The position numbers were made by a program, and so were the translations under genes. Positions 1 to 7,131 of a stretch of DNA of 26,577 bases are shown in pieces (the first letter of the stretch is position 1; each line of letters begins with the position of its first letter). The notes beneath the pieces were generated by a model. That model did not search any database, had not been told where the DNA came from, and saw nothing but the letters and a program-made list of their open reading frames with translations. Origin of the DNA: an uncultured Coriobacteriaceae bacterium (lineage in GTDB: Bacteria > Actinomycetota > Coriobacteriia > Coriobacteriales > UMGS124); NCBI GenBank assembly GCA_902783515.1, contig CACZRK010000396.1, positions 1 through 26,577 on the forward strand. The letters run 5' to 3'.

Positions 1-1076
1 AGCAGGCCGAGCACCGCCGCGGGCAGGTCGGTGCGCATGAACAGCAGCGCGCCCACGCCGAAGGTCGCGAGCTCGGGCAGGCCGTGCCGATGGGCGGCGC
101 CCGAGACGAACATCCACGCGAACATCATGAGGCACTCCTGCGTGGCGTTCATGAAGCTCACGGACGCGGCGTCGTCAAGCAGCGAGAACGTCGAGTAGCC
201 GAGCAGCCCGAAGAAGACCACCGCTGCGTACAGCGGCCAGAGGCGGTCCGGGTCGTCTCGCCGCAGCACGAGCACCCACGCGAGGACGAGCGCCGCTATC
301 GCGGCGAAGACGACGACGCGAAAGACGTTGGTCGTATAGCGCACGAGCACGGACTGCGCGGGCGTGATGAAGACGCTCGTCATGGAGCACACGACTGCGC
401 ACAGCGCAAGCAGCACCACGGCGCCATAGTTCAGCCCGCGCAGCGCGTCACGGCTCACGCGTGCCCGCGCGAGGCCGCGCCCGTCGCCACCGTCGCGCCC
501 AAAGGAGAGCGCGAGCAGAGCGCCGCCCACCACGGGCATCGCGGGCGCGAGCGCCCCCACGACGGCGCCCGGCACATCCTGCAGGTAGAAGGTGACCAGC
601 CCGTACAGGGCGAACGCGACGGCGACGGCGGGGCAGGCCTGTCGTGGCGGCAATAGGCACGTGCGGGCGCCCCACCCCAGCAGCAGCCACGCCGACGCGA
701 GCCCGTGCACGAGCCTGCCGACGGAGAAGACGATGCCACCCGGGGCGCCGCACACGGCGAGCACCGCCCCGCCGGACATGGCGACGGTCGCGAGGACCGT
801 CACCCGCACGAGCGACCGTCTCGACAGTGCCGTCGCGGCCGAGACGGCGATCACCGCGACAATGGCGAGCATCTGCACGAGGCGCGACCACGCGTAGGCC
901 CGGTCGGACGCGTCGGTGAGCCCGACGCTGAACAGCGTCCACGCAGAGAGGCGAAACGCGAGGATGCCCAGGACGAGCACGACAAGCCGGACGGCGTCCG
1001 CACGGACGAAATCCTTGGCACCCTCCTGCGCGCCGTCGCCCGCCCCCATCCGCGTCACCCCGCCCTCGTATGCCAT
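1..1076 (-). CDS. Polytopic membrane protein, N-terminal part (probable membrane-LuxR regulator), runs off left edge
   Basis: An uninterrupted minus-strand frame runs from an ATG at 1076 to the edge of the window, giving 358 codons with no stop. The start follows a purine-rich GAAGGGCGGGG. The visible protein is a short polar N-terminus (about 28 residues) followed by roughly ten or eleven hydrophobic segments, for example near residues 28-48, 62-80, 88-110, 112-136, 145-165, 168-190, 212-235, 247-270, 278-300 and 335-358. No catalytic motif is visible. In Coriobacteriia, proteins with this many N-terminal membrane helices, encoded divergently from a Tat-exported flavin reductase, commonly end in a LuxR-type helix-turn-helix. 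Here that C-terminus lies outside the window, so the regulator call is inference. It could equally be an MFS-like transporter. The reading frame itself is well supported by length and codon bias. Confidence 0.72.
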   Translation of the reverse strand, partial: MAYEGGVTRMGAGDGAQEGAKDFVRADAVRLVVLVLGILAFRLSAWTLFSVGLTDASDRAYAWSRLVQMLAIVAVIAVSAATALSRRSLVRVTVLATVAMSGGAVLAVCGAPGGIVFSVGRLVHGLASAWLLLGWGARTCLLPPRQACPAVAVAFALYGLVTFYLQDVPGAVVGALAPAMPVVGGALLALSFGRDGGDGRGLARARVSRDALRGLNYGAVVLLALCAVVCSMTSVFITPAQSVLVRYTTNVFRVVVFAAIAALVLAWVLVLRRDDPDRLWPLYAAVVFFGLLGYSTFSLLDDAASVSFMNATQECLMMFAWMFVSGAAHRHGLPELATFGVGALLFMRTDLPAAVLGL

Positions 1077-1173
1077 CGCCCCGCCCTTCGCAGGCGCACG
1101 CCCCACGCAGACGCCGCGCGCTACACGTTCTTTGCCCCCACTGACCGCTGCAAGTGCTCGGTATCCGCCCGGG

Positions 1174-1179
1174 ATTGTA
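1174..1179 (-). promoter_or_regulatory. Candidate -10 element for the membrane protein gene
   Basis: On the minus strand a TACAAT hexamer lies about 98 nt upstream of the ATG at 1076, in the most AT-rich part of the gap. No good -35 lies 17 bp upstream, so the promoter may need an activator. Confidence 0.3.
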
Positions 1180-1338
1180 CCATAGCGTCTATTTACGCCT
1201 TTTGCCTGCGGAAACAATGACCATCCCGCATGATCACGCCCAGGGGTCGCGGGCGCCGCGCGGCGCGGCCGGCGAGCAGACGAGACGCTGTGCCCGCCGC
1301 GAATCGACCTCGGTGCGCCTCACGGCGACGTATACCGA

Positions 1339-1367
1339 CGACCCCCACATCGATGATGTAGGGGTCG
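1339..1367. promoter_or_regulatory. Inverted repeat, likely operator (IR-A)
   Basis: Two 13-bp arms, CGACCCCCACATC and GATGTAGGGGTCG, match at 12 of 13 positions around a 3-bp GAT centre. It lies in the divergent gap between the membrane protein and the exported ene-reductase and has no T-tract. An operator is therefore more likely than a terminator. The binding protein is not shown; the left-hand gene is the obvious candidate. Confidence 0.5.
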
Positions 1368-1375
1368 ACGCCGCG

Positions 1376-1399
1376 CATGCGGTAGGTTGAAACCGCATG
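1376..1399. promoter_or_regulatory. Inverted repeat, likely operator (IR-B)
   Basis: Perfect 8-bp arms CATGCGGT and ACCGCATG are separated by 8 bp (AGGTTGAA), starting 9 bp after IR-A. The pair lies 118-178 bp upstream of the ene-reductase start, a position suited to transcription control. The rest of the 440-bp gap (1077-1516) shows no further gene. Confidence 0.42.
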
Positions 1400-1516
1400 A
1401 CGCCCGCGGTGATGGGGGAAGACGCGGCGTCATGACGCGGAGCAACGAGGCGTCGAATGGAGTGCAGGCGCTCTCGGCAAGCTCGCGATGGCGAACACAA
1501 GGGGAGGAGCACTCGC

Positions 1517-3829
1517 ATGCACAGCATCAACGGACGGGACAAGGAACTAGACGAGAGCCCAAGCATCTCACGACGCACCTTCGTCGCCGGCGGCGCGTGC
1601 ATCGCCGGGATCGCCGCGGCGGGCGTCGCCGGGGGCGGAGTCGCGCAGGCGGCGTCCGCGAAGGCCGGCGCGTCAGCCGCAAAGGACGGGACGGCGGCGT
1701 CCGCCCGCATCGATGCAACCGCGCCCGCGAACAGTGATGCGTCGCTCATCGCCAGCGCCACGATGAACCCGCAGGACTACACCGCGTACCGCACGAACAG
1801 CAAGCAGCTCACCGAGCTGTTCTCGCCATGGCAGTTCGGCGGCCTCACGATCAGGAACCGCATGGTCAAGTCAGCGGCCGGCTCGGACACCGGCAAGAAC
1901 CCCGTGGAGTGCGTCGCCTACTACCGCAACTTCGCGGCGGGCGGCGTCGACATGGTCTGGGTCGAGGACTTCGTTGACAAGTACGCACACTTCCCGATGA
2001 GCCGTGGCGTGCCGATTGCCGACGCACCGCTCGCCGACCTCGCGGACGCCGTGCACGCAGAGGGCGGGCACATCGGCTACCAGATCTCCTGCATGGGCAT
2101 CCCCTTCAGCGGCACGGCGCAGACGGCCGAGGGCAAGTTCGCCTCGGCGGTCGCCGGCGACATGACGCAGGACGAGATCCACACCATCATCCAGGACGCC
2201 GCCGACTTCGCCGCGCAGCTCAAGGACCTCGGCTGGGACGCCGTGGAGATCAACGCGGCCGGCAACAACATCGGCCAGTCGTTCTTCTCTCGCATGCGCA
2301 ACAAGCGCGACGACGAGTATGGCCCGCAGAGCTTTGAGAACCGCTCTCGCTTCGTGTGCGAGATGATCCAGGCGATCAAGGCGCAGTGCGGGGACGCCTT
2401 CCCCGTCCAGGTTCTGCTCAACGGCATCGAGGAGAACGACACGAACCTCGGCGACTCCACCCTCATGACCACAGTGGAGGAGAACTGCGAGATGGCGAAG
2501 TACCTGGAGGCAGCCGGAGCGGATGCCCTGCACGTGCGCCTCGGGCCGCTCGGCATGCACGTCTGCCAGTTCGCGAGCGACCTGTACTTCACCGGTTACG
2601 GCATCAACGGCACCACGGCCTACGGCACGCAGTTCGACTTCAGGCGCCACTGGCAGGGCAAGCTGCGCGCGGATCACGGCGGCGCAGGCATGATGCTGAG
2701 CGTGGCGCGGGAGTTCAAGGACGCCGTCACCATCCCCGTCGGCGCGGTCACCTACATGGACCCGGCGCACGCGCCGGATTACTTTGAGGGCGCGCTGCAG
2801 GAAGGCGACTGCGACTTCTATCTGATGAACCGCCCGCTCACCGTGGACCCGCAGTACGTGAACAAGCTGCAGGCCGGCAAGCTTGACGAGATCGCCCCCT
2901 GCACGCGCTGCATGCACTGCCACTTTGACTACGACCTGAGCGGCAACGTGTACGAGCACTGCCGCGTGAACGCCACCACGCAGCGCGCGTTCCGTGAGGC
3001 GATGCCCGAGGGCTTCGAGCTGCCACCACTGACCGGCGCGCCCAAGAAGGTCATGGTCGTAGGCGGCGGCCCTGCCGGCATGGAGGCCGCCCGCATCGCG
3101 GCGCTTCGTGGGCACGACGTCACGCTGTGCGAGAAGTCGGGCATGCTCGGCGGCCTGCTGCCGTTTGCGAGCGCGGTCAAGGGGCCGCACGAGAACCTTG
3201 ACGACCTCATCGCCTACCTGCAACGCCAGCTTGATCTCGCCGGCGTCACCGTGCGCCTGGACACCGAGGTCACGGCCGAGACGGTCGCGAAGGAGGCGCC
3301 TGACGCCCTCGTGCTCGCCTGCGGCGGCACCCGTGCAGAGCTGGACGTCGCCGGCACCTCCGCGACCCCGATCGTGCCCATCGACCAGGTCATGTTCGCT
3401 GGCCTGGAGGGCAAAGACGTCACGATCGCGGGCAGCAACGCCCAGGCGGTCGACTGCGCGCTATGGCTGCAGGCCCACGGAGCCAACGTCACGATGGTAA
3501 CCCCCGATCCCCTCGCGATCGTGGACAAGGGCCAGTCCGCATGGGTGAAGACGTTCGTGATGCCGATGCTGTACGCACGCGGCATGCGTGTCTGGCCGAA
3601 CGCACGCATCGCCACCATCGGTGACGGCACCGTAACCATCAGCGGTGACGCAGGGTGCGACGTCACCATCGCGTGCGACGCCGTGCTGAACGCCAGCGAC
3701 ATGCTGCCCAACACCGCGCTGCTCGACGAAGTGGACGTTGCCGAGGCCTACGCGGTGGGCGACTGCTCGAGCCCGTTCAATATCGCCGAGGCAATCGCCG
3801 CAGGCAACCTGACCGCGCGCAAGCTGTAG
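1517..3829 (+). CDS. Tat-exported FMN/[4Fe-4S]/FAD ene-reductase, OYE/2,4-dienoyl-CoA reductase family
   Basis: The 770-residue product begins at the ATG at 1517, 7 nt after GGGGAGGAG; an in-frame ATG 60 nt upstream lacks this site. A twin-arginine signal (SRRTFVAGG, Arg19-Arg20) and hydrophobic stretch imply export as a folded holoenzyme. Next come an OYE TIM barrel (FSPWQFGGL onward, about residues 90-440), a cysteine cluster C462, C465, C468, C482 for a [4Fe-4S] centre, and a Rossmann fold with GGGPAG near 516-521 plus a second nucleotide-binding half. This is the layout of dienoyl-CoA reductase, trimethylamine dehydrogenase and BaiCD-type enzymes, which reduce activated C=C bonds. Two oddities: the barrel motif normally EIHAAH reads EINAAG (N246, G249), so the usual substrate-binding His pair is missing, and the cysteine spacing is CxxCxxC rather than CxxCxxxC. 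The substrate is unknown. Exported electron-acceptor use in anaerobic respiration is inferred. Confidence 0.9.
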   Translation: MHSINGRDKELDESPSISRRTFVAGGACIAGIAAAGVAGGGVAQAASAKAGASAAKDGTAASARIDATAPANSDASLIASATMNPQDYTAYRTNSKQLTELFSPWQFGGLTIRNRMVKSAAGSDTGKNPVECVAYYRNFAAGGVDMVWVEDFVDKYAHFPMSRGVPIADAPLADLADAVHAEGGHIGYQISCMGIPFSGTAQTAEGKFASAVAGDMTQDEIHTIIQDAADFAAQLKDLGWDAVEINAAGNNIGQSFFSRMRNKRDDEYGPQSFENRSRFVCEMIQAIKAQCGDAFPVQVLLNGIEENDTNLGDSTLMTTVEENCEMAKYLEAAGADALHVRLGPLGMHVCQFASDLYFTGYGINGTTAYGTQFDFRRHWQGKLRADHGGAGMMLSVAREFKDAVTIPVGAVTYMDPAHAPDYFEGALQEGDCDFYLMNRPLTVDPQYVNKLQAGKLDEIAPCTRCMHCHFDYDLSGNVYEHCRVNATTQRAFREAMPEGFELPPLTGAPKKVMVVGGGPAGMEAARIAALRGHDVTLCEKSGMLGGLLPFASAVKGPHENLDDLIAYLQRQLDLAGVTVRLDTEVTAETVAKEAPDALVLACGGTRAELDVAGTSATPIVPIDQVMFAGLEGKDVTIAGSNAQAVDCALWLQAHGANVTMVTPDPLAIVDKGQSAWVKTFVMPMLYARGMRVWPNARIATIGDGTVTISGDAGCDVTIACDAVLNASDMLPNTALLDEVDVAEAYAVGDCSSPFNIAEAIAAGNLTARKL

Positions 3830-3858
3830 CAGGGGCCACGCACTCGATCGGCATGCGC

Positions 3859-3893
3859 CTCCCCTGCGTCGTGCGAACCGCGACGCGGGGGAG
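3859..3893 (+). terminator. Hairpin after ene-reductase gene
   Basis: Arms CTCCCCTGCGTCG and CGACGCGGGGGAG pair over 13 bp with one G-T pair and a 9-nt loop, about 30 nt after the stop. There is no U-tract, so it may act as a 3' end stabiliser or a weak terminator. Confidence 0.5.
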
Positions 3894-3982
3894 CAACCGG
3901 GCATGGGCGAACGTGCGATGGGGCGCAGGGCGTGGGGTGCAGAGCGCGCCGCCAGCACTGGCGAGCCGGGGACAGAAACATG

Positions 3983-4230
3983 CGTTCGGCAGGGTTTTGC
4001 GGAGGCGCAGGTACAGCACTTGACGAATGGGAGACATCGCGGCGCCGATGACGGGGCGGGGGCTCGCTCGGAGGTCTCCCATTCGTGCAAGCCTATTCCG
4101 AAAGTGCTCCCGAACGTGCGTGTGCACGAATGGGAGCACTCCGATTCGCGCGAGACTGTCCCGGCGGCCCGCGCAAACCCTCCCATTCGCGCGGAACTGT
4201 CCCGGCGGCCCGCCCAGATGCTCCCGAACG
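3983..4230 (+). repeat. Structured dispersed repeat, copy 1 (248 bp)
   Basis: This non-coding element recurs at 26326-26532. Its ends are near-inverted: CGTTCGGCAG on the left and CTCCCGAACG on the right. Inside, a 10-bp module of the form CTCCC(A/G)(A/T)(A/T)CG, or its complement, recurs at 4024, 4076, 4107, 4127, 4139 (variant CTCCGATTCG), 4180 and 4221. The modules at 4024-4036 and 4073-4085 form a 13-bp perfect stem, ACGAATGGGAGAC. Those at 4103-4119 and 4124-4140 form a second, imperfect stem. Modules at 4139, 4180 and 4221 are exactly 41 bp apart, and the two 41-bp units share the core CTGTCCCGGCGGCCCGC. Weaker similarity between the copies extends left to about 3970. No protein is evident. 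A MITE/REP-like element or a protein-binding array are both possible. Confidence 0.85.
4139..4220 (+). repeat. Two tandem 41-bp units inside dispersed repeat copy 1
   Basis: Units 4139-4179 and 4180-4220 each start with a CTCC(C/G)ATTCG module and contain CTGTCCCGGCGGCCCGC. The other copy of the element has only one such unit (26482-26522), which accounts exactly for the length difference of 41 bp. Confidence 0.8.
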
Positions 4231-4307
4231 TCGGAATCCGTACCCACTCGCCTGTCCACCGAACCTGCCCGACGCCGCTCCGTCATCTCCCGGCTCCGCC
4301 ATGCATG

Positions 4308-4327
4308 CCACATGTCGCCACATGTCA
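4308..4327 (+). promoter_or_regulatory. Tandem CCACATGTC direct repeats upstream of permease
   Basis: CCACATGTCG and CCACATGTCA are adjacent 10-bp direct repeats, one helical turn apart, followed by a partial third (CATCTG). They lie about 120 bp upstream of the permease start, suiting an operator bound on one DNA face. No confident -35/-10 pair is visible nearby. Confidence 0.35.
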
Positions 4328-4395
4328 CATCTGCGGCGTTACCTTCCTGAAACCTAGCTGCACTACCTTGGGTCCGTTTGGCCGGCTGCCGACGA

Positions 4396-4419
4396 CGGAC
4401 GCCCGCGACAGGGCGTCCG
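4396..4419 (+). promoter_or_regulatory. Leader hairpin before permease RBS
   Basis: Perfect 9-bp arms CGGACGCCC and GGGCGTCCG with a 6-nt loop end about 14 nt before the AAGGGAGG ribosome site. It could influence translation or mRNA stability. No riboswitch consensus is recognised. Confidence 0.4.
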
Positions 4420-4444
4420 CTCGGTTCGATCAAAGGGAGGAACC

Positions 4445-5896
4445 ATGGCATCTGAGCCTACGAAGACCCAGGGCAACGACCTTAAGCACGGAGCGATCGG
4501 CACGATCGCGCTCGTCTTCCTGGTCGTCGCCGCCGCCGCGCCGCTGGGGGCGACCGCGACCAACACGCCGCTCATCTTCCAGCTGGGTAACGGTGCCGCC
4601 GCACCGCTGGACTTCGTCTTCATCGGGATCCTGCTGATCCTGTTCGCGGTTGGGTTCACCGCGATGGCGACGCACGTAACGAACGCCGGCGCGTTCTACA
4701 CGTACATCTCGCTGGGACTCGGTAAGCGCTTCGGCACGGCCGCCGGCTACGTCGCCGTCGCCGCCTACAACCTGCTCTCCGTCTATCTCGTGTGCGCGGG
4801 CGGGACGTTCGCGTCGTCGATATTCGAGCAGGAGCTGGGCATCGCGATCCCCTGGTGGCTCGTCTCGATCATCTTCGGCGCGATCATCCTCGTGTTCAGC
4901 TACTTCGGCATCGAGGGCGGCACCAAGTTCCTGATGGTCTGCCTGTGCTGCGAGGTCACGATCCTCGCGGCCGTGGACCTGAGCGTGCTGTTCCACGAGG
5001 GACCGGGCGCGTACCCGGCAACGTCGTTCTCGCTTGACACCTTCTTCTCGGGTGCCCCCGGACTCGGCGTCTGCTTCGCGTTCCTGTGCTTCATCGGCTT
5101 CGAGGCGACCGCGATCTTCGGCGAGGAGTCCAAGGACCCGCGCCATACCGTCCCGCGCGCGACCTTCATCGCCGTCGTCTTCATCGGCATCGTCTACTCG
5201 ATGAGCGCGTGGTCGTGCATCGCGGCGATCGGCGCCGACAACATCGTGGACGCGGCCACGGCAGACTCGGCCGGCCTGTACCACTCGGTCGCCGTGACGT
5301 ACTGCGGGCCCGTCGTCGGCCACCTGTTCTACTGGTTCCTCGTCATCTCCAACTTCGCGTCGTGGATGGCCGCCCACGGCATGGCGTCGCGCTATCTCTA
5401 CGCGTTCTCACGCGCGGGGCTGCTGCCCGCGCCGCTGCAGCGCACGAACAGCCACAAGTCACCGTTCGTCGCCTGCTGCGTGAACATGGCCCTCGGCCTG
5501 GGCATCTCGTTCGTGCTCGCCGCGCTGCACCTTGACCCCTACACGCAGATCGGCGCGATCTGCTCCGCCATCGCGATCGTGGGCATCATGGCGCTGGAGT
5601 TCATCGTGTGCTTTGCCGTCATCCGCTACATGCGCCTGCACAACGCGGAGGAGGGCTTCCACCACAACGTCTTCCAGACGACGATCGCGCCCGTCATCGC
5701 GATCGTGGGCATGGCGTACGTGCTCTGGCTCGTCCTGAGCAACTTCCCTCTGCTCACTGGGTTCGAGAGCATGCCGGTCAACATCGTCCTCGGCGGGCTC
5801 ATGCTCATCGTCGGCGTCATCGGCTACGTCGTCGCCGTGTCCAAGGACAAGAAGGGGCAGCTCGCCGACCCCGTCTCGATCGACGTGGACGAGTAG
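4445..5896 (+). CDS. APC-superfamily amino-acid permease
   Basis: The 483-residue protein starts at an ATG preceded by AAAGGGAGGAACC, a strong ribosome site. It is almost wholly hydrophobic with about 12 predicted membrane helices. Helix 1 begins near residue 16 (HGAIGTIALVFLVVAAAAPL). An AGAFYTYISLGLG motif lies near 81-93, and the family signature FIGFEATAIFGEESKDPRHT spans about 216-235. These are hallmarks of secondary amino-acid/polyamine transporters that work by proton symport or exchange. The substrate cannot be read from sequence. The convergent downstream gene is an S33 aminopeptidase-like hydrolase, so uptake of amino acids, short peptides or amides is a plausible shared theme. The gene appears monocistronic, with a strong terminator 48 bp after the stop. 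Confidence 0.92.
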   Translation: MASEPTKTQGNDLKHGAIGTIALVFLVVAAAAPLGATATNTPLIFQLGNGAAAPLDFVFIGILLILFAVGFTAMATHVTNAGAFYTYISLGLGKRFGTAAGYVAVAAYNLLSVYLVCAGGTFASSIFEQELGIAIPWWLVSIIFGAIILVFSYFGIEGGTKFLMVCLCCEVTILAAVDLSVLFHEGPGAYPATSFSLDTFFSGAPGLGVCFAFLCFIGFEATAIFGEESKDPRHTVPRATFIAVVFIGIVYSMSAWSCIAAIGADNIVDAATADSAGLYHSVAVTYCGPVVGHLFYWFLVISNFASWMAAHGMASRYLYAFSRAGLLPAPLQRTNSHKSPFVACCVNMALGLGISFVLAALHLDPYTQIGAICSAIAIVGIMALEFIVCFAVIRYMRLHNAEEGFHHNVFQTTIAPVIAIVGMAYVLWLVLSNFPLLTGFESMPVNIVLGGLMLIVGVIGYVVAVSKDKKGQLADPVSIDVDE

Positions 5897-5943
5897 GCGG
5901 TCGCGCACCATACGCCACACGTCGCGCGTCACACGCCACACGC

Positions 5944-5985
5944 AAGGGGCCTGGCCTCGGGAGGAATCCCGGAGCCAGGCCCCTT
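5944..5985. terminator. Bidirectional terminator between convergent genes
   Basis: Long arms beginning AAGGGGCCTGGC and ending GCCAGGCCCCTT pair for 12 bp, then CGGGA/TCCCG continue after two mismatches. The repeat is followed by TTT on the plus strand and, read from the minus strand, is also bounded by A/T bases. It serves the permease (+) and probably the hydrolase (-). Confidence 0.85.
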
Positions 5986-6045
5986 TGTCATTGCGTCGTC
6001 ATGCGCCCGGCGTCATACGCCCGCCGGCGCGACGGCTGCCACCCG

Positions 6046-6942
6046 CTAGTCGTACTGCTCGATGAAGTTCTCGACAGCCTGAATGCACTCGTCGGGCTTC
6101 ACCGCGTTCGCGATGTGCGGCGCGCCCTCGATGAGCGTCCAGGTGCAGTTCGGGATGCAGTCGTAGGTCTCCTTGATGACGTAGGGCGTGCCCTCGTCGT
6201 CGGTGCCCGACAGGCACATGCAGGGCACCTTGATGTTCTTGGCGCCCTCGCGGATGTCCCAGTCGCGCATCTTGCCCGTGACGACGAACTCGCTCGCGCC
6301 CTGCATGACCATGTAGCACTCGCCGACCCCCGCGAAGGAGTCCTTGATGAACTGCGGGTAGTCCTTCTCGTAGAGGCCGACGACGTGACGCTTGTAGTAC
6401 TCGTCGTAGGCGGCCTTCGCCTGGGGCGTGCCGTAGTCGCCGGTACGCTCGGCCTCGGCGATGGCGTCCTGCATCTCCTGGGGCATGAAGCCGATGAGGC
6501 GGTTCGCCTCGTCCAGCCAGGTCTGGATGCGGACGGGCGAGCTGTTGATGACGAAGGAGTTCACGCCGGTGTCGTCGCGCATCATGCAGTACATGCCCAG
6601 CATGCCGCCCCACGAGTTGCCGAACAGGTGGATGTCGTCCAGGCCCAGCGCCTCGCGCACGGTGTAGAACTCGTCCGCCCAGAGGTCGTAGGTGTAGAAG
6701 CTGTCGTCCTGATGCGGGATGGACGACTTGCCGCAGCCGATCTGGTCGTAGAAGATGACCTGGCGCCCGTAGCGCTTCGCGATCTCGGAGTACGTCAGCA
6801 GGTAGTTGTGGCAGTCGCCCGGACCGCCGTGCAGCACGAGCAGCGGCTTCTTGCCCGGCGTGCGCTCGCCGAAGATCTTGCAGTAGGTCTGGTAGCCCTT
6901 GTACGGGACGTAGACCTCCTTGTATCCCCCGAACTCTTCCAT
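6046..6942 (-). CDS. Alpha/beta hydrolase, proline iminopeptidase/amino-acid amidase family (S33)
   Basis: The 298-residue cytoplasmic protein starts at 6942 after GGTTGGAGGCATCCGC. It has the oxyanion-loop motif HGGPG at 38-42, the nucleophile elbow GNSWGG with Ser110, an acidic residue in SGTDDEGTP (Asp248 or Asp249) and the catalytic His276 in GAPHIAN. This is the full S33 triad at standard family length. Family members release N-terminal proline or other residues from peptides, or hydrolyse amino-acid amides and homoserine lactones. No signal peptide is seen. It lies downstream of a hairpin ending the nitrilase gene and converges with the amino-acid permease. Exact substrate uncertain; the peptidase/amidase call is firm at family level. 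Confidence 0.88.
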   Translation of the reverse strand: MEEFGGYKEVYVPYKGYQTYCKIFGERTPGKKPLLVLHGGPGDCHNYLLTYSEIAKRYGRQVIFYDQIGCGKSSIPHQDDSFYTYDLWADEFYTVREALGLDDIHLFGNSWGGMLGMYCMMRDDTGVNSFVINSSPVRIQTWLDEANRLIGFMPQEMQDAIAEAERTGDYGTPQAKAAYDEYYKRHVVGLYEKDYPQFIKDSFAGVGECYMVMQGASEFVVTGKMRDWDIREGAKNIKVPCMCLSGTDDEGTPYVIKETYDCIPNCTWTLIEGAPHIANAVKPDECIQAVENFIEQYD

Positions 6943-7088
6943 GCGGATGCCTCCAACCGACAGCGGGTACGAGCGTGCGCGACCATCATAGCGCAGGCAG
7001 AGCGGGCGACACGGCGTGGGCGACCGGGAGGAACGTGCCGTTCCGGCGGTGACTAGCAGGCGCGGAGATGCGCCGCAGTGCGAGAGCG

Positions 7089-7125
7089 GGCGGGAGGCGC
7101 CGCGCGGAGACAGGCGCCTCCCGCC
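7089..7125 (-). terminator. Hairpin after nitrilase gene
   Basis: Perfect 13-bp arms GGCGGGAGGCGCC and GGCGCCTCCCGCC with an 11-nt loop sit 6 bp after the nitrilase stop. No U-tract follows on the minus strand, but the position and strength suggest the 3' end of the hydantoin-type operon. Confidence 0.65.
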
Positions 7126-7131
7126 GAGCCG

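Noticed and set aside
1871..3223. A 450-codon open frame on the minus strand inside the ene-reductase gene
   Set aside because: It lies antisense to a gene with Tat, FMN, Fe-S and FAD motifs and has no domain or ribosome site.
3983..4230. CRISPR array suggested by 41-bp periodic repeats
   Set aside because: The repeated parts cover most of each unit, only two units are present, there are no unique spacers of regular length and no cas genes.
4027..4637. Overlapping open frames over the dispersed repeat
   Set aside because: They are low-complexity, present in several frames on both strands, and not preserved between the two copies.
5608..7056. A 482-codon plus-strand frame across the permease end and hydrolase gene
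   Set aside because: It crosses a strong terminator and is antisense to an S33 hydrolase with full catalytic triad.
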